Positions 43,472 through 54,949 of a stretch of DNA of 64,000 nt are shown here, piece after piece. The translations under genes and the position numbers were made by a program. Position 1 is the stretch's first letter. Each line of letters starts with the position of its first letter. The notes under the pieces are model-generated. The model saw nothing but the letters and a program-made list of their open reading frames with translations. It searched no databases and was not told the DNA's origin. The DNA is taken from assembly GCA_001599815.1 (NCBI GenBank), contig BCIA01000005.1, positions 1 through 64,000 of the forward strand, read 5' to 3'. Origin of the DNA: Furcasterigmium furcatum. Lineage: Eukaryota > Ascomycota > Sordariomycetes > Glomerellales > Plectosphaerellaceae.

Positions 43472-44598
43472 CTAGGTAGCGTTGCCAACCCCATGCTGCC
43501 TTTTGATATTTGCGAGCCGTTGTTTCTTGTACATGATGGTCGCGACCCAATTGTTGGTGAAGAGGTAGCAGAATTGTAGGATGACAAGTACGGCCCCAGC
43601 AAGAGGTCCCAGAATGGAGAATATGGTGAAGCCGTACGAGGCAGACTGGAACGCTGGGTTGTCTTGGAGAGCTTGGGTGGCGAGCCCGACCTGCATCGCG
43701 GTGAGGACAACTGCGATGTAGACCGTCGAGCCGGCCAGCCAGGCGAGGTTGTCGCGGAAGAACGAGCCGTACTGATTCCAGCGAGTCACATAGCCGCGGA
43801 GCGGGGTCTTCCAAAGATAGTGTATCTTGTTGAGCCGGTTCAGACGAAGCTCCCCGTAGTGGAAGCGCGGGTCGATGGAAGCGTAGATATGCTTTGCGTC
43901 GAGCAGTTGTTGAACAAGCGTCCTCCACGCTGGCCATTTCACCTCCGGTGGAAGCAAATGTTTCTCCTTCGCGATTCGAAAGTCGCTTTCGTGCATGATG
44001 AGGGCAGCGTACGAGAAAAGGAAGCCGAGAGCGCGGGCCCGACGCCCTGTGTACTCGCAATGGATCCCGTTCCTATCGGTTGCAATGCTACACGCCCCAT
44101 AACAGAGGTATGCCTCCCAGAAGCGCGGCTCCAGCAGGAAGCGCGGGACGGGCTTGATGAACATCCGTTCCGTCGTCCACACGAGATGCATGTCCATCCG
44201 CTCGGTGATCAGTATCTCTCGGCCGAGCAGGCGTTGGTAGTGCAATGGGCGAGGCGGCATGGGCCGGCCCGCGACCCACAGCCAGTCCCGGATGCTGGCC
44301 AACCGGTGCAGGTTGAGCTCCCTGTCGACGCAGCTAGTGACGTCACGAGCCGGGGCCGCCAGATCGTCGGACGGGGTGCGGAAGGACGCGGGCAGAAGCG
44401 AGGAGAGATCCGCCGTACCGCGTCGCGACGCGTCAGTGTCCCGCTCGTTTTCCCACTCCAGCAGTCGAATGGAAAATGGAGGAAGCTGTTAGCGTTGCTG
44501 TCAGCGTCGACGATCCTTGCGTGACGGAGACGAAACGGTTGACGCACCTGGTCGTGTTGCCTTTTGCTTTCCTCTCCGTTCTGGCTGTTTCCCGTCAT
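43472..44598 (-). CDS. Membrane protein of a conserved fungal family (DUF6601-like)
   Basis: Two minus-strand exons, 44548-44598 (M-T-G-N-S-Q-N-G-E-E) and 43472-44485, join over a 62-nt intron (GTGCGT to AACAG) to give 354 residues. The conserved core reads R-P-L-H-Y-Q-R-L-L-G-R, then W-E-A-Y-L-C-Y-G-A-C, then L-R-G-Y. Two C-terminal transmembrane segments follow (V-Y-I-A-V-V-L-T-A-M-Q-V-G-L and I-F-S-I-L-G-P-L-A-G-A-V-L-V). This pattern is very common in filamentous ascomycetes and, as I recall, is now called DUF6601; older annotations wrongly call it a subtilisin-like protease. Function unknown. It looks intact and is not obviously part of the receptor cluster. Confidence 0.8.
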
Positions 44599-45068
44599 CT
44601 TCAACGCAAGCCGGCGGTTGAAACGAATCTCGGGATGACTCCTGCAGCTGTGACGCTCGGTCAATGGTTGAACCTTGCGCAACCAGCCAGCCCTGTTGCA
44701 CAGCCATGCCCTTTCTTTATGTAGCGCACGGCGACCTGGAGCGGGCTGCATTTCACTTAATCGGGCTTGCTTCATTTGAGTCGATCAGCCTGCGCCAGTA
44801 ACAGCAAAACTCACGAATAAGCATCCTTGGCGCAGTGGGCTGAGAGCTGGCCATCCCCTCTTGGAGATGCGCGACATTGGCTGAGTCGGCTACTCGTTGA
44901 CCACCCAATCATGCTCGTCCGGCAAATGCATAGCTTCAACCTTCCACAGAACAACATTCAGCCACATCAGGCGACCTTTGGGCACGTGACAGCCGGTCCG
45001 AACGGACCCATTCGATCCTCACATGCCTCAAAAACACATACTTCTATCCCAGCGACTTTCCGTTCGTC
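44599..45068. promoter_or_regulatory. Divergent intergenic region
   Basis: Separates two divergently transcribed genes and so presumably holds both promoters. No TATA box stands out. No gene is seen within it. Confidence 0.45.
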
Positions 45069-48000
45069 ATGGTACGATTCCTACTCATTCGTCTACTCCA
45101 TGACTTGCTAATGGATCAGACCCAGAGGAGCAGGCCGCCTCTCCAGGTGGTGTACGAGAGCCAGAACGATGCAGAAGTTGAGTATGCTTGCCTCCCCGTT
45201 AAACTGCCGTTATCTTACGAGTCCCAGCATCATCGCCGTCCCCGGTCTGGGCGCCAACGTCGACTGGTCTTGGACGTGGAAAGACGCGACCGATCCGCAC
45301 CGCCATGTCAAATGGCTCCAAGACCCAAATATGCTCCCCAACATCATCCGAAAGTCGCGGATTGTGCTGTACAACTACGATTCCAGATGGCACGCGGACG
45401 CACCCAAGACCCGCCTCCAGCTGTGCGGAGAAGATCTCGTCCGCAGCGTCCACGCTTTTCGCGGTGGGACCTATGGCCGACCGATCGTCTTCGTTGGTCA
45501 CAGCCTGGGCGGCAATGTCATCCAGCACGTGCGTTTCCTGTGCATGGCTGCCTCTCTTCGGTTGCCTTGCATCCTCACTTCGTCGCGATAAATGACTTAT
45601 CACTATGTAGGGTCTCTTGTTCTCCAACTCCGAAGACGAATTTAAAGGAGTCCTGAATCTGACCGCCGGTATCATCTTCCTTGGTTCCCCTCTACGCGGC
45701 ACGAAACTTCAGCTCCTGCCCCAGCTCCTCGCCAGTATTATGCGACCGGCGGGTTCACACGACGAAATCATAAATGAACTAGCCTACGACAAGCCTGCCC
45801 TGCGAGACAAGCTGCACAACTTCTGTCGAATACTCTACGCCCTCTCGATCCCAACCTCCTGTTTCTTCGAGCTTTACGAGACTGACTACGGAAGGAGGGG
45901 CTTTGTCCCCGGCGTGATCAAAGGGATGGTACGTTGTGCGCTCCGACCGGGGAGTCCAATCTCACGCGTTCGACAGGTAGTTGAAGAGGCTTCCGCTTGC
46001 ATCCTCGGCCTCAACAGAATTCCCCTCCAGGCGGATCATTTCAAGATGAACAAGTTCTCCGGCCCTGATGACCGCTCCTTTTTGAGTGTCTCGACGGAGA
46101 TCCGCAGAATGTGTGCGAATGCGTTGGACATTGTGCAGCGCCGCATGCAGCGTACGTGGTTGACGCCTTGATGTTGATCTGGTGCTGACTTCGAGAGTAG
46201 CCAGGGCCATCACTACTGATCAAGACTGTAAGGTTCCGTTCCGCTCTTTCCTGCCATGTGCTAACAGCCTTCCAGCTACCTTGACGCGGAAACCCCAGGC
46301 TGCGAACTGTCTTAAGGATCTCTTTCTCAGCGATCCGTTCGAAGACATGAAGGCAATGAAACGCGAAAAGGGTGGCCCCGCCACAGGCACCTGCGACTGG
46401 ATTCTCGGAACCGAGCAGCTGACCGCCTGGCTCGACAACGCGGCGACCTCAGCAACCCCGCCTAGCAACATTCTTTGGCTGCACGGGAACCCAGGAACGG
46501 GCAAGTCCACTATGTCAATATGCCTCGCCGAGGAGCTGCCACGGATCTTCTCAAAGACACAGAATACCCTCGCCTACTTCTTTTGTGACTCCAGATACGA
46601 CACGCGCAAGACGGCAACGGCAATCATCAGGGGACTCCTCTTGCAACTAGTTCAGCAGCATCCTTCGCTCATCGAACATCTCCTGCCCAAGTACGAGGAG
46701 CGCGGCACGACAGCCTTCAACTCTTTTGACGTTCTCTGGGCTATGTTCATGAAGGCGGCCGCGGACAGGGCTACGGGCCGCAAGTACTGCATTGTCGATG
46801 CCCTGGATGAGTGCGAGCCGGACTCGCGGATCACGCTTCTGAAACAAATCAAGGAGACGTTTGGGCGGGGCAGATCGTACGATTGCGAACTGAATATCAG
46901 CCTGTTGATCACCAGCCGGCCGTACTCGGAAATCGACGAGTTCCTATCCAAGTTCCCTCATAAAGACCTAGCATTGTTCGAAGAAACCAAACGGGATATC
47001 GAGAAATTCATCGACGAGAAGGTGACGGAGCTGAAGGACGACAAGAAATACACCGCCAAACTGGCAGATCAGATCACTCAGATTCTCCGGGACAAATCAG
47101 AAGGCACGTTTCTATGGGTTGGCTTGGCCTGCGGAGAGCTGGCTTCGCCGCGTGTCGCATCGAAAGACGCCGTCAAACGCCTCCAGGAGATGCCCCGAGG
47201 GCTTCACTCTCTCTACAAGAGGCTTCTGGACTCAGCACTCGAATCAGACGACCACGCTGGGGCCACGATCAAACGTCTCCTGAGTTTTGTCACATTGGCC
47301 CAGCGTCCTCTCAGTGTACTGGAGCTTGCCGATGCCTGTGAGTTATTTGAAGATGACGAAGAAGAGGAGCGAAAACAGTACACAAAGGAAACAATCGCGG
47401 ACTGTCGCTTGATGGTTGTGGTTCAAGACGGGAAGGCCCTTTTACTGCACCAATCCGTCAAGGACTTTCTCGTCGGCCGTGGCTGTGGGCACTTCATCGA
47501 TGAACTCCATGCTCACGCCAAATTTGCGGCCCGCTGCATTGATTGCCTCATGACAGATTTCCATCTGGGAAGCAGGTGGCAAAGTACGTTAGGCGGCTTT
47601 TTGTCCTATTCAGTGGCGTACTGGCCTGATCATGCGCGGATGGCCGATTCAGAGTTCCGAGTTGATGACAGCCAGGCGGAGTTCTTCGTGGTCAAATCCC
47701 CCTGTCGGGCGGCTTGGCTGAGTCGCCTCAGACATTCGGAAAACGCTAGAATTGCTTTTCAATTGTCAGTTTTTCACGTGGCCGCACGCTGGGGAATACC
47801 TTTCATAGTGGACTACGCACTTGTCCCGCGGAAGGATCGTAGCACATCAAGGCAGACGCAGAAGTTTCTGGACAGTGACTTCGTGAGCTCTGATGGGGCG
47901 ACACCATTACAGGAAGCAGCAAGCGCGGGCTACATTGAGGTTGCTCGTCGCATGCTTGATCGAAGCGAGCCAGGAATGGGAGTTTCCGAAAGAGTCGTCC

Positions 48001-51000
48001 AAGAGGCAGCAAGTTCTTTGCGGAACGGTGCAGTGATGATGGCGCTTCTCCTCGATCGGAAGGGAGACCAGATCACTATCACCGAGGAGGTGGTGAAAGC
48101 TGCAGCATGGAATGGGGAGAGCGGTGACAAGGTGATGGCGGTTCTCCTAGACCGCAGAGGAGACCAGATTAACATCACCGAGGAGGTGGTGAAAGCTGCA
48201 GCGGAGAACCAGCGGAGAGGCACGGAAGTGATGGCGCTTCTCCTCAATCGAAAGGGAGACCAGATCATCATCACGGAGGAGGTGGTGAAAGCTGCAGCGT
48301 CGAACTGGGACAGTGGCGACAAGGTGATGGCCCTTCTCCTCGATCGGAAGGGAGATCAGATCATCATCACCGAAGAGGTGGTGGAAGCTGCAGCGTCGAA
48401 CTGGAGGAGCGGCGACAAGGTGATGGCTCTCCTGCGCCGTTATAGTGCAGACCGAATCGCCGTCAGCGAGGAGGTAATAAGAACGATAGCGGCCCGCTTT
48501 GATCATCACGCCGTGGCCGTTCTGCTTGATCGGAAAGGAGACCAGATCATCATCACGGAGGAGGTGGTGAAAGCTGCAGCGTCGAACTGGGACAGTGGCG
48601 ACAAGGTGATGGCGCTTCTCCTCGATCGGAAGGGAGACGAGATCACCATCACCGAGGGGGTGGTGAAAGCTGCAGTGGCGAATCGGCGGAGCGGTGACAA
48701 GGTGATAGCGGTTCTCCTCGACCAGAGAGGAGACCAGATCATCGTCACTGAGGAGGTGGTGGAAGCTGCAGCGTACAACTGGGACAGTGGCGACAAGGTG
48801 ATGGCACTTCTCCTCGATCGGAAAGGAGACCAGATTACCATCACCGAGGAGGTGGTGAAAGCTGCAGCGTACAACTGGGACAGCGGCGACAAGGTGATGG
48901 CGCTTCTCCTAGACTGGAGAGGAAACCAGATCGCCATCACCGAGGAGGTGGTGAAAGCTGCAGCGAAGAACGAGGAGAGCGGCGACAAGGTGATGGCGGT
49001 TCTCCTTGATCGGAAGGGAGATCAAGTTACTATCACCGAGGAAGTGGTAAAAGCTGCAGCGGCGAATCGGAAGACTGGCGACAAGATGATGGCGCTTCTC
49101 CTCGATCGGAAGGGAGACCAGATGACGATCACCGAGGAGGTGGTGAAAGCTGCAGCGGAGAACCAGCGGAGAGGCACGGAAGTGATGGCGCTTCTCCTCG
49201 ATCGAAAAGGAGACCAGATGACGATCACCGAGGAGGTGNNNNNNNNNNNNNNNNNNNNNNNNNNNNNNNNNNNNNNNNNNNNNNNNNNNNNNNNNNNNNN
49301 NNNNNNNNNNNNNNNNNNNNNNNNNNNNNNNNNNNNNNTGAAAGCTGCAGCGGAGAACCAGCGGAGAGGCACGGAAGTGATGGCGCTTCTCCTCGATCGA
49401 AAAGGAGACCAGATGACGATCACCGAGGAGGTGGTGAAAGCTGCAGCGGAGAACCAGCGGAGAGGCACAGAAGTGATGGTGCTTCTCCTCGACCGGAAAG
49501 GAGACCAGATCATCATCACGGAGGAGGTGGTGAAAGCTGCAGCGTCGAACTGGGACAGTGGTGACGAGGTGATAGCGCTTCTCCTCGACCGGAGAGGAGG
49601 CCAAATCACCATCACCGAGGAAGTGGTAAAAGCTGTAGTAGCTCGCTGCGATCAACAGGACGTGGCGGCTCTCGTTAACTTGAGAGGAGACGAGATCACT
49701 ATTACCGAGGAGGTTGTGAAAGCTGCAGCAGGGAACTGGATGAGTGGCACGGAAGTGATGGAAATTCTCCTCAATCGGAAAGGAGACCAGATCACCATCA
49801 CCGAGGAACTTACAAGTACGATAGCAGCCTGCTTTGATCATCAAATCATGGAAGTTCTCCTCGACTGGAGAGGAGACCAGATTAACATCACCGAGGAGGT
49901 GGTGAAAGCTGCAGCAGGGAATGGGGAGAGCGGTGACAAGGTGATGGCGCTTCTCCTCGACCGGAGAGGAGACCAGGTCATCATCACCGAGGAGGTGTTA
50001 AAAGCTGCAGCGTACAACTGGGACAGCGGCGACAAGGTGATGGCTCTTCTCCTCGATCGGAAGGGAGATCAGATCATCATCACCGAAGAGGTGGTGGAAG
50101 CTGCAGCGTCGAACTGGAGGAGCGGCGATGAGGTGATGGCGCTTCTGCGCCATTGTAAGGCAGACCGAATCGCCGTCACCGAGGAGGTAATAAGAACGAT
50201 AGCGGCCCGCTTCGATCATCACGCTATGGCCGTTTTCCTCGACTGGAGAGGAGATCAGATTAACATCACCGAAGAGGTGGTGAAAGCTGCAGCAGGGAAT
50301 GGGCAGAGCGGCAACCAGGTGATGGAGCTTCTCCTCGATCGGAAGAGAGACCGGATCACTATCACCGAGGAGGTGGTAAAAGCTGCAGCGTCGAACTGGA
50401 GGAGCGGCAACAAGGTGATGGCGGTTCTCCTCGACTGGGAAGGAGACCAGATCACCATCACCGAGGAGGCGGTTAACACAGTCGCCGCCCGCTTTGATCA
50501 AAAAGTCATGGCGCTTCTCCTCGATCGCAAGGGAGACCAGATCACCATCACCGAGGAGGTGGTGAAAGCTGCAGCGTGGAATAAGAAGAGCGGCGATAAG
50601 GTGATGGCGGTTCTCCTTAATCGGAAAGGAGACCAGATCACCATCACCGAGGCGGTGGTGAAAGGTGCAGCGGAGAACCAACGGAGCGGCGATGAGGTGA
50701 TGGCGGTTCTCCTCGACTGGGGAAGAGATCAAATCACCATCACCGAGGAGGCGGTTAATACAGTCGCCGCCCTCTTCAATCACAAAGTCATAACCGCTCT
50801 CCTCGACCGCAGAGGTGACCAGATCTCCATCACCGAAGAGCTGGTGAAAGCTGCAGCGTCGAACGGGAGGAGTGGCGACAAGGTGATGGCGGTTCTCCTC
50901 GACTGGAGAGGAGGCCAGGTCATCATCACCGAGGAGGCGTTGAAAGCTGCAGCGTACAACTGGGAGAGCGGCGACAAGGTGATGGCGCTTCTCCTCGATC

Positions 51001-51206
51001 GGAAGGGAGACGAGATCACCATCACCGAGGAGGTGGTGAAAGCTGCAGCGTCGAACTGGAGGAGCGGCGACAAGGTGATGGCGGTTCTTCTCGACCAGAG
51101 AGGAGACCAGGTCAACATCACCGAGGAGGTGGTGAAAGCTGCAGCAGGGAATCGGGAGACTGGCGACAAGGTGATGGCACTTCTCCTCGACCGGACAGGA
51201 GATTAG
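45069..51206 (+). CDS. NLR-like receptor: alpha/beta-hydrolase, NACHT, 30/32-residue repeat array
   Basis: Five exons are inferred: 45069-45181, 45222-45528, 45611-46151, 46201-46227 and 46276-51206. Introns are 40, 82, 49 and 48 nt, giving about 1,970 residues including an assembly gap. The start keeps the M-V-x-F spacing of the 41319 paralogue. Residues 38-320 are an alpha/beta-hydrolase (P-G-L-G-A-N-V-D-W, nucleophile elbow G-H-S-L-G-G near 130, G-S-P-L-R-G-T), a common NLR effector domain. NACHT follows with Walker A (G-N-P-G-T-G-K-S, about 400-407), Walker B (C-I-V-D-A-L-D-E-C) and L-L-I-T-S-R-P-Y. One ankyrin-like unit (G-A-T-P-L-Q-E-A-A-S-A-G) leads into about 33 repeats. The frame ends at a TAG that falls on a conserved CAG of the repeat, so the tail may be shortened. 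Family knowledge suggests a ligand-sensing receptor for non-self recognition and cell death. Confidence 0.85.
48040..51206 (+). repeat. About 33 tandem 96-bp and 90-bp coding repeats
   Basis: Units of 32 residues follow the pattern R-K-G-D-Q-I-x-I-T-E-E-V-V-K-A-A-A-x-N-x-x-S-G-D-K-V-M-A-x-L, probably two helices of an alpha-solenoid. At least six units are 30 residues long, with A-R-F-D-H-H-like sequence in place of the N-x-x-S-G-D loop. Many units are almost identical at nucleotide level. Variation is concentrated at unit positions 1, 7, 18 and 20-22. Larger blocks are also duplicated. The array is interrupted by a 100-N gap, so the true copy number is unknown. Confidence 0.92.
49239..49338. 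other. Assembly gap (100 N) inside the repeat array
   Basis: Exactly 100 N, the usual placeholder for a gap of unknown size. It lies between two copies of the E-N-Q-R-R-G-T-E-V unit, the part of the array with the highest copy-to-copy identity. The gap is therefore almost certainly a collapsed run of further repeats. Confidence 0.95.
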
Positions 51207-51225
51207 ATCACCATCCCCTTCGTAT

Positions 51226-51590
51226 ACGGGCGAAGATCATCCTGATACTCTCATCTCCAGAGTCGGTCTAGCCCTTGCATACGACCTTCAATGTCGATAT
51301 CAAGAGGCGCGAATTTGTGGAGAGGCGCTGGTGAAGAAGATGAGAAAAGTTCTCGGCAATATCCATCCCAGCACTATCGCCGCACTCGGTAATCTGGCCT
51401 CAGCATATCATCAGGAACAACGGCGCTCAGAAGCAGAGGATCTGCAGAAGCAGGTGGTGGAGGCAAACGTCAACCAACTCGATACGGACGACTACAGTCA
51501 CACCAGCCTCGAACAGCAAGCCCCTCTCGTAAACACTGGTGACGGACAGATTCGCTCATGTAGCCGCATGCTTTCTTATTCGCGGTGAAA
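51226..51590 (+). pseudogene. TPR fragment following the repeat array
   Basis: In a different frame from the receptor, the sequence after its stop reads H-P-D-T-L-I-S-R-V-G-L-A-L-A-Y and then V-L-G-N-I-H-P-S-T-I-A-A-L-G-N-L-A-S-A-Y. These are two kinesin-light-chain-type TPR units. They may be the lost C-terminus of the receptor or the remains of another gene. The frame closes at 51588. Confidence 0.65.
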
Positions 51591-53146
51591 TGGAGGCCAT
51601 GTCGTAGTAGATATACTAAGCTCGGAGGCCCCTTGGAAGCGGCATAGGACCCTCGGTCGCAAATCACTGCTGCCGCAAGGCCAGACAGGGTTTGCCATCG
51701 CCGAGCTGCTCCCCACCCTTCTCGCGCAAGGTCGACCTAATCACGGCCCTCACCATGGATCCGTCGTCTCTCACCCACCAGGCGGACTATGAACATGAAG
51801 CCAATCGAAGGAGGAATTGACAATCTCTCCCGTCCCTTCCCCAATTCGGCATCCATGATACCGTCCCTCGTGTTTGGGCCAAGGTTAGGGATATGAGACC
51901 AGAGACCATCATCCATCACCTGCCTGGCCTGGCAGATTGTTTCATCTCAGGACCGTGCCTCGCGCTGGTCTCACGTGCAGCGGCCTGTTGTGCCAACACC
52001 CGTTCGATGCCACGAGCAATCGTGTCAGCTAGGACATCCCAGTGGTCGCGTTTTTTCTTTCGTCTCCCCATGAGGCGGCTCAAACTAGTTCGCGGTCCCT
52101 CTCTCGCGCAGTTCCCGGGTAGGGAAACCAGGCGCGTGCGGGGTTGCGGGGCAAGTCGTGGTGGAGATCCTCCGGATGGATCTCCTTGCTTATGCAATCA
52201 TGAGGAGGACCAACTACGCATCCCTTGAAACAGGCCCATTCCTCCCTTCTTCGCAACTGAGGAAGGGTGCCAGACGGTTCGCGAGCAGAAGCACGACCAC
52301 AGGAAAAGCGCGGCAGTTTAACATCAATTGCCGTCGTTCCACAGCCACTAAGTCACCCAACCAGGTCCTTGTTTTGGGCCACGGCAGAAAACTTGTCAGG
52401 GCCCGAAACAGGGACTTGAGGAGGGAGTGTCGTTGGTTGTAGAGCCGGCAGTGTACCCGTGGCTCGCTCTGTGAAGGGCTTCTGATGCCGCCACGAAGGG
52501 CGAGCAAGACGGAGAGCCTCGCTGCTGTTGGTGTCAGTCCTTTGGCGGTCCGCGAGACAACGCTGGCCGAGACGCACTCTCAGCGACTGACGTCGCAGCA
52601 TGTGCTCGCAACCGCATACCATGATGACGGCCAGATGGACAAAACCGTTGACTTGCTTAAACACGTCGTAGCCGTTCGCCAGAGAACCCTGTCGGCGGAC
52701 TATCCCTATCGGATCAGCTCAGAACGTTGGCTGGACTTTTTGCTTCGCAAGCAGCGTATCAACCCCTGAATGGTTGGGAGCCACAGACATCTGCTGAGTC
52801 AGAGAGAGCAAGCCGAGGCAAAGCGCACGACAAAATCTACAATCCTCCCCAACAGAGAGACATTATGCCTGCGCCATATTCCGGCTTGATACCTCCCTTT
52901 CCAGTCTTGCTGCTAATGCGACGGCGATTTCCTGTCCAATGCGACCGTTCCTGTTGGATATGGGGGACTCGGCCTCGACAGCTGCAAACGTGCGTCACGT
53001 GGACGTTGCATGCCAACACCACTCAGCCTCGCCATCCGAACAGACCCGGCAGCGGACGACGTTGAAGACACCATCTCCAGCCGGGTGATGCCTCGCCATC
53101 AGCGGAGAAGCTTCATTTGTACGACTTGCTAGCTAATGTCCGCGTG
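51591..53146. other. Intergenic stretch between receptor genes
   Basis: About 1.5 kb. Apart from the TPR relic at 52485-52769, no gene is supported. A minus-strand frame at 51916-52068 (M-G-R-R-K-K-K-R-D-H-W then a helical R-E-T-S stretch) has a start codon and an amphipathic pattern, but it is too short to call. Confidence 0.45.
52485..52769 (+). pseudogene. TPR relic
   Basis: A plus-strand frame reading E-T-T-L-A-E-T-H-S-Q-R-L-T-S-Q-H-V-L-A-T-A-Y, then L-L-K-H-V-V-A-V-R-Q-R-T-L. It is one and a half kinesin-light-chain-type TPR units, clearly related to those at 9213-9518. No upstream receptor domain is present. Confidence 0.6.
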
Positions 53147-54949
53147 ATGGATGATTCGAAGCAGCGCCGGCGCGATATAACTGGAAACAACTTCGGCCCC
53201 GGGGCGACGATCAATCAAGGTGATGTCCACTACCATCTGCCACACCGGCAGGCGCCGGTGCGACTCGCGGCCCGCGTCATCCCATATCCACCCAATCCCG
53301 ATGTCGTCCGGCGGAGGGACCTAGTCGACAAGCTCGAAGCGGTGCTGCCCTCTGATGGAGGCCACGGATGCGCGGCTCTCTGGGGCCTGGGGGGATCGGG
53401 GTGAGTTCCCTGTGCCATTGTAGCCACGCCCGCTAACAGTGGCAGCAAAACGCAGATTGCGCTCGAGTACGCCTATCGACGATTCAGACGCGATTTTCCC
53501 AACGCCTGCTCGGTGTTCTGGGTGCACGCCGACAGCGAGGCGACGTTCGCGCACGACTACGAGACGATCGCGGCTAAGCTGGGCATCGACAAGCGCCTCG
53601 AGGGCGAAGACCTGTTCGAGGCGGTACGCGACACGGTCGAGGAACAGCCGTCATGGGTCCTGGTTCTCGACAATGCAGATGACCTAGCGCTATTTGGCAT
53701 TGGCGGTTCGACGGGCGAGAAGAAGAGCCTGGAAGAATACCTACCACAGGGAGACAATGGAACAATCTTGTGGACGAGCCGCGACGGGGGGGTCGCTGAT
53801 ATTGTAGGGCCGCGCCACGCAATCGAGGTGGCCCGCATGACGCCAGCGGAGGCAACGGGACTCCTTGCGACCGCTAGGAATGATGCGACAATGGGGGATG
53901 CGGAGAGCGAAGATGGTCAAAGCCTCTTGACAGAGCTCCAGTGGCTACCGCTTGCCATCTCCCAGGCGGGGGTGTACATGCGGCGCACGTCGACGCCAGT
54001 GAGGAAGTACTTGTCGTTGCTGCGGCAGGAACACAAGCGCTGGGACGTGCTGGCGGCAAGCCAGTTCGATCGTCATCGACGGCGCGGACTCCCGAACAGC
54101 GTGCTGAAGACGTGGGGGATCTCTGTGGAGCGGATCCGGCAGCAAAACCAGGCAGCATATCGGATCCTGCACATCATCGCATTTGTCAACAACCAGAGCA
54201 TCCCATTTGAGATTATGGCGGCGGCCAGCGGGTGTAAAGAGGGGGAAGCGGTGGAAGTAGAGCAAGCCGTGGCGCGGCTGAGAGAGTTTTCGTTCCTTGA
54301 GGTGCGCGGGGCAGAAGACGAGAGGAGCTACGACATGCACAAGCTGGTGCAAGAGGCGACGCGGTACGGGCTTGGTACGTCCCAGGCCGGCGGACGCCTA
54401 AACGACAAGGATGATGGGCTCGGGAGACAAGATTTCGAGTCCGAGGCATACGTCGCCAGCGTGGCGTTGGAGGTTGTGGCGGACCTATTTCCGCAGTCAA
54501 GCCCGGAGACATGGGGGAGGTGCGAGAGGTATCTTGCCCACGCAATACAAGTTGGAGAGTGGTCGCATGTCAACGGAAAGAAGAAGGAAACTGGGGATCT
54601 GCTGAGCTGGGTGTCTTCCTTTCTGTATGACCGGGGGCGGTGGCGAGAGAAGGAAACGGTCGACACCAAAGCGTGGGGTCTTCTGCGCGCGAGGTTCTCG
54701 GTGAGAAGGACCCAGACACAATCTCGAGTATGGCGGCCCTCGCGACGACGTACCATGAGCAGGGCCGGTACGGCGAGGCAGAGAAGATTAAAGTCGAGGC
54801 TTTGGCTCTTCGGCGCAAGGTTCTCGGCGAGAAGCACCCAGCTACGATCTCGAGCATGGCGTCCCTCGCGACGACGTATCATGAGCAGGGCCGGTACGAT
54901 GAGAGGGACAAGATCCTTACCGAGGTCCTGGCCCTCAAAGTGGCACTAA
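53147..54949 (+). pseudogene. NB-ARC-TPR receptor with a frameshift entering the TPR region
   Basis: Exons 53147-53400 and 53446-54949 join over a 45-nt intron that splits the P-loop and restores G-L-G-G-S-G-K-T-Q-I-A-L-E-Y-A-Y. Upstream, N-N-F-G-P-G-A-T-I-N-Q-G-D is a motif often seen at the N-terminus of such fungal receptors. NB-ARC features follow: L-V-L-D-N-A-D-D (kinase 2), I-L-W-T-S-R-D (RNBS-B-like), L-P-L-A-I-S-Q-A-G (GLPL-like) and Y-D-M-H-K-L-V-Q (MHD-like). After D-R-G-R-W-R-E-K-E the expected TPR sequence moves to another frame. There it reads E-V-L-G-E-K-D-P-D-T-I-S-S-M-A for about two repeats to 54984. The original frame stays open for about 100 codons of Arg/Ser-rich sequence. 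One extra base near 54690 explains this. Confidence 0.75.

Noticed and set aside
48147..51169. Minus-strand open frames across the repeat array
   Set aside because: Antisense translations of the 96-base repeat; repetitive only because the sense strand is.
48040..51206. CRISPR-like array
   Set aside because: The 96-base units are contiguous, in frame and protein-coding without spacers; the organism is a fungus.
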